Assembly (NCBI RefSeq): GCF_005080685.1
Contig: NZ_CP039371.1
Coordinates: forward strand, 1,922,001 to 1,986,000
Reading direction: 5' to 3'
Length of the DNA: 64,000 nt
Source: Pseudomonas putida
Lineage (GTDB): Bacteria; Pseudomonadota; Gammaproteobacteria; Pseudomonadales; Pseudomonadaceae
Shown one piece after another: positions 41,936 through 50,700 of this stretch (the stretch's first letter is position 1; every line of letters starts with the position of its first letter). The translations under genes were made by a program, and so were the position numbers. The notes below the pieces were generated by a model. That model saw only the letters and a list, made by a program, of their open reading frames with translations, was not told the DNA's origin and searched no databases.

Positions 41936-43318
41936 ATGAGCCAAGATTTCAGCCAGCTGTTCGAACAGGACCGCGCCCACTTCATGCACCCCTCGACCCA
42001 TGCCCACGATCACGCCAGCGGCGCGCTCAAGGGCAGGATCATCACCGGTGCCGAAGGGATCCGCCTGCGTGACCATGAAGGTCGTGAACTGATCGACGCT
42101 TTCGCCGGGCTGTACTGCGTCAACATCGGTTACGGTCGTACCGAGGTCGCCGATGCGATCCACCGCCAGGCCCAGGAGCTGGCCTACTACCACACCTACG
42201 TCGGCCACTCGACCGAGGCGATCATCGAGCTGTCCAGGCGCATCATCGACTGGGCGCCAGCCGGCATGAAGAAGGTCTATTACGGGCTGTCGGGCTCCGA
42301 TGCCAACGAGACCCAGGTCAAGCTGGTGCGTTACTACAACAATATCCTCGGTCGCCCGCGCAAGAAGAAGATCATTTCCCGCGACCGCGGCTATCACGGC
42401 TCCGGCATCATGACCGGCAGCCTGACCGGGCTGCCCAGTTTCCACCAGCATTTCGACTTGCCGGTGGAAGGGGTCAAGCACACGGTCTGTCCGCATTGGT
42501 ACCGGCAAGCCCCGGCAGGCATGGACGAGCAGGCCTTCGTGCAGTACTGCGCCGACGCGCTGGAGCAGTTGATCCTCGCCGAGGGCCCGGACACCGTGGC
42601 CGCCTTCATCGGCGAACCGCTCATGGGGACGGGTGGCATCATCGTTCCGCCCAAAGGTTACTGGAAGGCGATCCAGGCCGTGCTCGAGCGCTACGATGTG
42701 CTGTTGATCGCCGACGAGGTAGTGTGTGCTTTCGGTCGGCTGGGCTCGAAGATGGGCAGCCAGCGCTATGACATCCGCCCGGACCTGATCACCACGGCCA
42801 AAGGCCTGACCAGCGCCTACGCGCCGCTTTCAGCGGTGATCGTCGGCGAGAAGGTGTGGAACGTGATCGAGGAGGGCTCGCAGAAAGCCGGGCCGATGGG
42901 CCATGGCTGGACCTATTCCGGGCACCCGATTTGCGCCGCTGCGGCGCTGGCCAACCTGGACATCCTCGAGCGGGAAAACCTCACCGATAACGCCGAAGTG
43001 GTGGGCGGTTACTTGAACCTGCGCATGCGCGAGACGCTCGAAGGCCATCCGCTGGTCGGTGAGGTGCGTGGCGACGGCATGCTCTGCGCGGTCGAGTTCA
43101 TGGCCGAGCGCGAGGCGCGCACGCCATTCGATCCGGCGCTCAAGGTCGGACCGCAGGTATCGGCGGCGTGCCTGGAACGCGGCATGGTCGCCCGGGCGAT
43201 GCCACATGGCGACATCCTCGGTTTTGCACCGCCGTTGGTGCTCGACCATAAGGACGCTGACCGCATCGTTGCTATCACCAAGGCGGCGGTCGATGAGGTA
43301 GCTGACAAGCTGCTCTGA
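41936..43318 (+). CDS. doeD: DoeD, DAB transaminase (catabolic)
   Basis: 460 aa class III aminotransferase. PLP Lys in LITTAKGLTSAYAPLSAV, the Asp in IADEVVCAFGRLG, and YYGLSGSDANETQVKLVRYYN. It converts DAB to aspartate semialdehyde. Shine-Dalgarno AAGGAG nine bases upstream. It belongs to a different branch from PvdH, which runs the reverse reaction 18 kb away. The REP inverted pair after the stop ends the operon. Confidence 0.88.
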   Translation: MSQDFSQLFEQDRAHFMHPSTHAHDHASGALKGRIITGAEGIRLRDHEGRELIDAFAGLYCVNIGYGRTEVADAIHRQAQELAYYHTYVGHSTEAIIELSRRIIDWAPAGMKKVYYGLSGSDANETQVKLVRYYNNILGRPRKKKIISRDRGYHGSGIMTGSLTGLPSFHQHFDLPVEGVKHTVCPHWYRQAPAGMDEQAFVQYCADALEQLILAEGPDTVAAFIGEPLMGTGGIIVPPKGYWKAIQAVLERYDVLLIADEVVCAFGRLGSKMGSQRYDIRPDLITTAKGLTSAYAPLSAVIVGEKVWNVIEEGSQKAGPMGHGWTYSGHPICAAAALANLDILERENLTDNAEVVGGYLNLRMRETLEGHPLVGEVRGDGMLCAVEFMAEREARTPFDPALKVGPQVSAACLERGMVARAMPHGDILGFAPPLVLDHKDADRIVAITKAAVDEVADKLL

Positions 43319-43333
43319 CCTCGATGGGCGTGT

Positions 43334-43428
43334 GTCTGGGCGGGCCTCTTCGCGGACAAGCCCGCTCCTGCAAAGGTCAACGCCGAACCTGTAGGAGCGG
43401 GTTTACCCGCGAAGAGGCCGGCCCAGAC
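43334..43428. repeat. REP inverted pair after doeD
   Basis: GTCTGGGCGGGCCTCTTCGC (43334 on) and its imperfect reverse complement ending GGCCCAGAC (43428) face each other with a short loop. It lies between convergent doeD and the receptor gene. Confidence 0.75.
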
Positions 43429-43472
43429 AACAACGTATCTGGATCAGCTCCAAACACTCGCGCTTACGTTGC

Positions 43473-45913
43473 TTAGAAGGACGCCGTGAGGCTGGTGTAG
43501 ATGGCCCTGCCGTGCTGGTTGTAAGACGCAGCACCTGCCGCGCTGGCATTGCCCTTGCGAAACAGGCGTTTGTCAAATAGGTTGCTGACCCCGGCCCCCA
43601 GCCGAATGTGCTCGTTGAGCGTGTAGCCCAGGTTGAGTCCGACCAGGCTGTAGCTGCCGAGCGACTGGGAGTTCACGCCGCCGGTTGCCTCGGAGCGAGT
43701 GGTGGCGTTGGTTGGCGGCTTCTGGCGCCCATAACTGGTCACGCTGAGCTGGGAGGACAGCTCCGGTGTCAGCTGCCAGTCAAGCATGGAGTTGAGGGTG
43801 TATTTGGGAATCAGCGACAGCGGGTTGCCGTTGTCCTTGTTCTTCGATTCGATCATCCAGGTCGCGTTGTTCGACCAGGTCAAGTTATCGGCCAGCGGTA
43901 TCTGCAGCGTGCCCTCGATACCTTGGGTCACCGCCTTCTTGGCATTGGCCCACTGGTACACCTCGTAGCTACCGGCGTCGGCCACCGAGTCAGTGAGGTC
44001 AACGGTGATCTTGTTGCGGTAGTCGTTGCGAAAGTACGTCAAGCCAGCCACCCAGCTGTCATGCCTGAACTCCACACCCAGCTCTTTGTTGATGCTGATT
44101 TCAGGGTCCAGGTGCGCGTTGCCAAGAATGTAGCAGCCGCTCGTGCCACCCATGGAGCAGCCGTTGCCGTTGCTGACCAGCATGTAGTTGGGGTTGATCT
44201 GGTACAGGTTGGGCGCCTTGAAAGCGCGGGCGATGCCGGCCTTGAAGGTGTAGTCATCCCAGAAACGCTGCGAGAAGTTCAGGCTCGGCGACCAGTTGGG
44301 GCCGAAGTCCTGATGATCGTCCATGCGCACCCCAGGGGTGAGCATGGTGCCCTCTGCCAGTTCGATATTGTCCTCGACGAACAGTGAGCCTATCGTCGCG
44401 CCGACCGCGCTGTCGCGTACACCATCGGTAGCGTTGGGCAGTGGGTTGCTGCTGGAGGCGGTTGCACTCAAGGATGCGGGGTCATTGAGCTCCTGGCGCG
44501 TCCACTCGCCTCCCACCGTCAAGGTTTGCGGCAGCACGGTGGCCATGGGCAGGTTGAATTCGCCATGGGCGAGCCAGTTCTTCAATTCGCTGGTGGTGAA
44601 CGTGTCGGAATTGATAAGGCCTTCGGCACCTCCGCCCAATCCCTCGTTCAACCGACGGTTGCGGGTGTTTTCATATTGGACGAAAAACTTGCTGGTGCCG
44701 AAATCCCAATCGCCATTGTGGGTGATCGAGTAGGTTTCCCGGTACATCTTGTTGGTTTCGCGACCCAGGTAGTTGCCTGCCAGCTTGTTGGAGGTGTCGA
44801 CGTTGCCCTGACTCTCGCCTGCATACAGATTTCCTTGGCGGCTGAAGGACGTCTCGAATTCCAGCGACTGGCGATCATCGAGCTGCCAGGTCAGCAACCC
44901 GTTGACGTCCTTGTTACGCACACCTTCGGCGCCGGCCGGCAACTTGTTGCTGCCGGCCTGGTGACCTTCGTTGATGTCGAAGTCGTCGTTATCGGTGGTG
45001 CTCATATTGCCGTAGAGCCGGTAGTGAAGGGTCTCGGTCAGGGGCCGCTGAGGCTGAAGTTGGCGCGTTTGGTGGCCCCCTCGTCGTGGTGCGTGGGCAC
45101 GTTGGTGTACAGCGACAACATGCCATGGGTCTGGTTGTCGGGCCGTTTGGTGAGGATATTGATCACGCCACCTGAGGCACCATTGCCATAGCGGGCCGCC
45201 GCCGGGCCGCGGATCACCTCGATGCGCTCGACCTGCTCGGCCGGCACCCAGTTGGTGTCGCCACGGGTGTCGCGGTCGCCGGTAACGCTGTAGCGAATGG
45301 AGTTACGCGAGGTGACGGGTTTTCCGTCGATCAGGATCAGGGTGTTCTCCGGCCCCATGCCACGGATGTCGATCTGGCGGTTGTTGCCGTGCACGCCGGT
45401 TGCACTGTTTCCCGTCAGGTTCACGCCAGGCATCTTGCGGATGATGTCCGAAAGGTCGTTGACCGGCGGCGACTTCTGGATGTCCTGGGCGGTGATGATC
45501 GACACGCCGGGCATCTGCTTGGATTCTTCCTCGGCAGTGGCGATTACCTGGCTGGCGTCCAGGGTAAGGGCGGCTTCCTCGGTCGGGGCAGGCAGCACGA
45601 TCAGCCGGTCGCCCTGCACCTGGCCAACCAGCCCGGTGCCGCTCAGCAGCCTGGCGAGCGCCTGTTCGGTGTTGGCACTGCCGCTGACCCCAGGGCTGGT
45701 CCGTTGGGCGACCAGTTCGCTGGTGACCATCAGGCGCAGCCCGGCCTGCTCTGCGAACCGGTTGAGCGCCTGGCCGAGAGGGCCAGGCGCTACCGTGAAC
45801 TGGCGCGCGGCCGATTGGGTGGGCTGGGCGGCCCACAGTGGGCCACTGACGCTGGCGGCAAGGCTGCCACTGATAGCCAGATACAACCCGCCGCGACGAA
45901 ACAACTGCTGCAT
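43473..45913 (-). pseudogene. STN-FepA-type TonB-dependent siderophore receptor, frameshifted
   Basis: Start ATG 45913: signal peptide (MQQLFRRGGLYLAISGSLAA...GPLWA), an STN signalling domain (GPLGQALNRFAEQAGLRL ... GDRLIVL), a plug (NNRQIDIRGMGPENTLILID, RIEVIRGPAAARYGNGASGG) typical of FepA/PfeA enterobactin-type receptors, and the barrel ending YTSLTASF. The frame breaks at 45041-45044: the minus strand has CCCC where CCCCC would join FSLSGP to LTETLHYRLYGN. The second frame then stays open for more than 510 codons. So this is either a very recent one-base deletion or a sequencing error in a C run; restored length is about 813 aa. fecR and fecI genes lie directly upstream and should respond to it. 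Confidence 0.87.
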
Positions 45914-45916
45914 GTT

Positions 45917-45969
45917 TATCCCCTTTGCACTCGACGATGAGCCGTCGGTTGCGGCTCTCAAAGGGGATA
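45917..45969 (-). promoter_or_regulatory. Hairpin covering the receptor Shine-Dalgarno
   Basis: Minus strand TATCCCCTTTG (45969-45959) pairs perfectly over 11 bp with CAAAGGGGATA (45927-45917), which contains the Shine-Dalgarno AAAGGGG four bases before the start codon. A second stem GAGCCG/CGGCTC lies in the loop. It could limit translation. Confidence 0.65.
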
Positions 45970-46012
45970 CACGACGGTGTCCCGGAAGCTGACAGCACGG
46001 ATCCAAATTTTT

Positions 46013-46948
46013 TCAATGATGACCCTGGGAGATCGGTTCAATGCGCGTCAGCCATGGCCATTGACGAATACGTACCGGTAGCACTTGCTCAAGCCAACGC
46101 AACTGCGCATCGGCATCGTTGGTCGGCAGCGAGCCGGTCACCGGCAGAGCACGCAGGTGGGGGTCGCTGACCCAGATCAGTCCCCTGTGGTAACGCCCAA
46201 GGGTTTCGAGCACTTCGCCCAGTGGTTCGCCATCGAACACCAGGCGATCGCGTCGCCAGGCGGTGAGGGCTTCGACGTCGACCGGATGTGGCGTGCCCAT
46301 TTGTCCGTTGGCGTAGTCCAGCGCCTGGCCCTGGTCGACCTGTTGCGATTTCCCTCCTGCGGTCATTTCGACCTGGTGCTCAGTGACGACCAGACGAACT
46401 CCTTTGCCATCGCTGCGTGTGTCGAAGCCAGTGCCCAGCGCTCGCATGCGCACACCGGCCGACTCGACATCGAACGGGTGAGCGGGGTCGGCCCCGACCT
46501 GTACATGGAGTTCTCCGCTGTACAGGCGCACCAGACGAAGCTCGCCAGTCAGACGGATGTCCACCCGAGTGCCCGGCGCAAGCGTGAGGGTCGAGCCGTC
46601 AGGCAGGTGAAGCTCGCGGCGTTCACCTGGGCCGGTGCGCTGATCGGCCAGCCAACCCTGCTCCTGAGCCTGGTGCAGGCTACTGACGCCGAGCATCGCG
46701 GCGATGCCAAGCATCAGGATTGGCAGGCCCCGCCGACGAGGGCGGCGCAGGCTGGTGCCGAGGCTTTCCCACAGCGTCTCGGCGGCCAGCGCGGCGCTGT
46801 GATGCGCCGGGGATTGTTCGCTCCAGGCCAGGTAGCGGTCCCATCGGTCGGCATTGGGCCTGCCGTCGTGCAGGTCCACCAGCCACTGCAGTGCTTGTTC
46901 CTGAAGGTCGGGCAGAGGCTGGTCCAGCAGGGTTTGGTCAACGGGCAT
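46013..46948 (-). CDS. FecR-type anti-sigma / sigma regulator
   Basis: 311 aa single-pass membrane protein. N-terminal cytoplasmic part with the Trp pattern (ALQWLVDLHDGRPNADRWDRYLAWSEQSPAHHSAALAAETLWESL), a membrane helix near residues 75-92 (LPILMLGIAAMLGVSSL), then the periplasmic FecR domain (RRELHLPDGSTLTLAPGTRVDIRL, LYSGELHVQV, VRMRALGTGFDTR) and a C-terminal STN-like region. It relays the receptor signal to the sigma factor encoded 12 bp upstream. Confidence 0.87.
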   Translation of the reverse strand: MPVDQTLLDQPLPDLQEQALQWLVDLHDGRPNADRWDRYLAWSEQSPAHHSAALAAETLWESLGTSLRRPRRRGLPILMLGIAAMLGVSSLHQAQEQGWLADQRTGPGERRELHLPDGSTLTLAPGTRVDIRLTGELRLVRLYSGELHVQVGADPAHPFDVESAGVRMRALGTGFDTRSDGKGVRLVVTEHQVEMTAGGKSQQVDQGQALDYANGQMGTPHPVDVEALTAWRRDRLVFDGEPLGEVLETLGRYHRGLIWVSDPHLRALPVTGSLPTNDADAQLRWLEQVLPVRIRQWPWLTRIEPISQGHH

Positions 46949-46960
46949 GTCGGTTCTCTG

Positions 46961-47449
46961 TCACGCCAGGCGACGGACGCAGTGGCGCAGACCGCGCATG
47001 ATGTATTTGCTGACCATGCTGGGCGACACCCCGAGGCGTTCGGCGATGGCGGCGTGGCCAAGGCCGTCCATGCGGTTGAGCAAAAGTGCCTGGCGGCAGT
47101 TACTCGGTAGTTCGTCCAACGCCTCGCGCAGCAGTTCAAGTTGACGGCGCAGTTCCAGTAACTGTTCGGGGTTGGGTCTTGGGTCTAGCAACTCGTTTTC
47201 GACATCCTGCAGAGCACTATGCTCGCCGACGCGTTTGCGTCGGCGGACCACATCGATAACCAGATTGCGTAACAGACGCATGAGGAAAAATTTCGGTTGA
47301 GCAATGCTGGCATCGCCCATGCCGGCATAGCGGACGAAAGTGTCCTGTGCCAGATCCGCCGCCAGTTCGCGATCGCCCAGACGGCGGTAGGCAATGTGCT
47401 GCAGGTCGCGATGGTACAGGCGGAACAGCTGGTCCAGGTTGGTGGGCAC
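46961..47449 (-). CDS. ECF sigma factor, FecI / iron-starvation type
   Basis: 162 aa. Region 2 (LFRLYHRDLQHIAYRRLGDRELAADLAQDTFVRY) and region 4 (LPSNCRQALLLNRMDGLGHAAIAERLGVSPSMVSKYIMRGLRHC) are both clear. Being paired with fecR and a receptor, it is a FecI/FpvI-like sigma for that receptor and not PvdS, which has no such partner. A Fur-box-like palindrome lies 50 bp upstream. Confidence 0.87.
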   Translation of the reverse strand: MPTNLDQLFRLYHRDLQHIAYRRLGDRELAADLAQDTFVRYAGMGDASIAQPKFFLMRLLRNLVIDVVRRRKRVGEHSALQDVENELLDPRPNPEQLLELRRQLELLREALDELPSNCRQALLLNRMDGLGHAAIAERLGVSPSMVSKYIMRGLRHCVRRLA

Positions 47450-47496
47450 GGTGGCGCTCCAGAGCGGATGATTCCGAAGGCGCGCAGAATAGATTT

Positions 47497-47515
47497 ATTG
47501 AGAATTATTCGCAAT
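47497..47515. promoter_or_regulatory. Candidate Fur box
   Basis: ATTGAGAATTATTCGCAAT is an AT-rich palindrome of the Fur type (GAGAATTATTC core), 48-66 bp before the sigma factor gene and 230 bp before pvdL. It would tie this locus to iron. Confidence 0.68.
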
Positions 47516-47645
47516 ATGTCTTTGCCATTTGCTGATATCAATCTTCCAAGTGCCGGGCTGTAGGCTGCAACCTTGGGCATTTCCTACCCACCAACGACAT
47601 GACTGTTACTGCATCGCTTCCCATCCGCTGACCGACCACGAAGAC

Positions 47646-47668
47646 TAATTTCCCCCCGCCTCACCCGT
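47646..47668 (+). promoter_or_regulatory. Possible PvdS (iron-starvation) box before pvdL
   Basis: TAATT-N15-CGT, one base and one spacing step off the consensus TAAAT-N16-CGT. It shares the inner CCCGCCT with the exact box at 62437. It ends 77 bp before the preferred pvdL start. Confidence 0.4.
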
Positions 47669-47744
47669 CACTGTTCCTATGAAAACGACCGCTTGTACAA
47701 CACGCGGCCGTTCCCCAAGCATGGATCTGAGGACCGATACAGCG

Positions 47745-50700
47745 ATGGCCACTACCTTCGAGCGCCCGACTTCCCTGGCTCACGCACTGATGCGGCACGC
47801 CGCCCGGCAGCCGGAGGCGCCCGCCCTGCGTTTTCTCGATGGGCATAGTGACGACGGGCTACTGCTCAGCTACGGGCAACTGGACGCCCGCGCCCGCGCC
47901 ATCGCTGCGGCCATCGCGCAGCGCACCGGCCGTGGCGAGCGGGCGCTGCTGTTGCTGCCCAGCGGCCCGGACTACGTGGCCGGGTTCTTCGCCTGCCTGT
48001 ACACCGGGGTCATCGCGGTGCCGGCCTATCCGCCAGAATCCATGCGCCCGCAGCACCTGGAGCGGCTGGTGTCGATCATCGACGACGCCGAACCGAGCGT
48101 GATCCTCACCACCGCCGAACTGTTGCCGACGCTGCGCGATTCCGGCCTGGCCATGCCGGGGCTGCTGGCAGTGGACGAAATCCAGGACGCACCGCCCTTT
48201 GCCGGCGAATTGCCGCAACCGCAAGACATCGCCTTCCTGCAATACACCTCCGGTTCCACCTCCACGCCCAAGGGCGTGCAGGTCAGCCACGGCAACCTCG
48301 AAGCCAATGCCTGGTTGATTCGCCAGGGCTATGGCATCGACGACGGCGAAGTCATCGTCAGCTGGCTGCCGCTCTACCATGACATGGGCCTGATCGGCGG
48401 CCTGTTGCAGGGCATCTACAGCGGCGTGATGGTGGTGCTGATGTCGCCGCAGTACTTCCTCGAACGCCCCCTGCGCTGGCTGGATGCGATCAGCCGCTTC
48501 GGCGGCACCATCAGTGGCGGCCCCGACTTCGCCTACCGGCTTTGCCACGAACGCATCGCCCAGAGCAAGCTGGCGGGCCTCGATCTGAGCCGCTGGCGCG
48601 TAGCGTTTTCCGGTGCCGAACTGATTCGCCAGGACAGCCTCGACGACTTTGCCGCACGCTTCGTGAGTTGCGGTTTCGAGCCAAAGGCCTTCCTCGCCAG
48701 CTATGGCCTGGCCGAGGCCACCTTGTTCGTGTCCGGCAGCCGGCCGGGGCAGGGCATCGATGCCTTGCAGCTGGATGCCGAAGCCCTGGCCGCCAATCGC
48801 GCAGTGCCCGGCATAGGCGCGCAGCTGCTGAGCTGCGGCTGGCCGCAGCCCGAGCATGAAGTGCAGATCCTCGATCCGCTGACCCAGAGCGTGCTGGCCG
48901 ACGGCGAAGTCGGCGAAATCTGCAGCACCGGCCCCAGCGTCGCCCAGGGCTATTGGCGCAACCCCGAGGCCAGCGCCCGTGCCTTCGTGGTGCGCAACGG
49001 CCAGACCTGGTTGCGCACCGGTGACCTGGGCTTCATGCACGCAGGCCAGTTGTACGTCAGTGGCCGCCTCAAGGACATGCTGATCATCCGCGGCCAGAAC
49101 CTCTACCCGCAGGACATCGAGCGCACCGTCGAAACCCGCATCGAAGCCGTGCGCAAGGGCAGGGTGGCGGTGTTCGCCCTGCAGCACGAGGGCGCGGAAT
49201 CCTTCGGTATCGCCGCCGAAGTCGGGCGGCGGGCGCAGAAGCAACAGCCCCTTGAGCAACTGATCGAGCAGGTACGGGCACAGGTGGCAGACGTTCACCG
49301 GGAAACCCCGGCGGTGGTCCTCTTGCTTGAGCCCGGCAGCCTGCCGAAGACCTCCAGCGGCAAGTTGCAACGTTCGGCCTGCGCGGCGCAATGGCGCGAC
49401 GGCAGCCTGGCATGTGTGGCCCACTGGCAGGCCGGCCAGGCCAGCACCGTCAGCGCTCCCGTTGCGCAGGATTTGCCCGCGCAGGTGCACAACCTGTGGC
49501 GTGAAACCCTCAAGCTAGACGCGCTGGAGCCCGGCGCCAGTTTCTTCAGCCAGGGCGGCAACTCGATCCAGGCCATCCAGATGATCGCCGAGCTGCGCGA
49601 CGAACTGGGCATCGACCTGTCCCTGCGCACCCTGTACGAAGCCCCGACCCTGGAAGCGTTCACAGCCCAGGTGCAGGCTCTGGCCCGCGGCGAGCAACCC
49701 GAGCCACCGATCGCTCGGGTACCCGGCCAGCCGGTGCCGCTGAGCGCCGCCCAGAGCCGCCTGTGGTTCCTCTGGCAGTTGCAGCCAAATAGCGCTGCCT
49801 ACAACGTCCCCGGCGGCCTGCGCCTGCGTGGCGAGTTGGATCGCGCAGCCCTGGAGCGCGCTTTCCAGGCGCTGGTACAGCGCCACGAAGCCCTGCGCAG
49901 CTACTTCTTCGAAGAAGATGGCGTGGCGTTGCAACAGATCGCGGACACTGCCGATTTCTCCGTGTACCACGATGACCTGCGCGACGTGGCTCCGGACCAG
50001 CGCGGGGCACTCGCCCAAGCCATCGTCTCCCAGGAGGCGTCCACTCCGTTCGACCTGCAAGAGGGCGCGCTGCTGCGCGTACGCCTGGTACAGGTCGACG
50101 AGCAGGACCACCTGCTGCTGGTGACCGTGCATCACATCGTCGCCGACGGTTGGTCGTTCGCCATTGTGCTGGACGAGTTCGCACGCCTGTACGCCGACGC
50201 CGGGGCGACGTTGCCAGCGCTGCCGATCAACCATGGCGATTACCTGGCCTGGCTGCACGCCCGCGTCACCGACCAGGCGCCATCGCTGGCCTACTGGCAG
50301 GCGCAACTGGGTGGCGAGCGCGAGGCCTTGGTGCTGCCCCTGGATCACGCCCGCAGCCTGACTCCCTCGGCCGCACGACGCCTGAGCGTGAACCTGCCAG
50401 CCAAGCTTTGCGAGCAAGTGGCGGCCACGGCCAAGGCCCAAGGTGTCAGTACCTTCATGCTGATGCTGGCCGCCTATCAGGTGCTGTTGCACCGCTACAC
50501 GGGCCAGACCGACATCCGTGTCGGCGTGCCCAGCGCCACCCGCGAACACCGCCACGCCCAAGGCCTGGTGGGCTTTTTCATCAACACCCAGGTGCTGCGC
50601 AGCGAGGTCGATGGCCGCGCCGGCTTCGACGCGCTGCTGGCCAGTGTGCGGTCCACGGTGCTGGACGCGCACGCCCATCAGGTACTGGACTACGAACAGG

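Noticed and set aside
47679..47744. Longer start for pvdL
   Set aside because: The 22 extra residues are not PvdL-like and would put the start only 11 bp from the possible PvdS box; ATG 47745 gives the family N-terminus.
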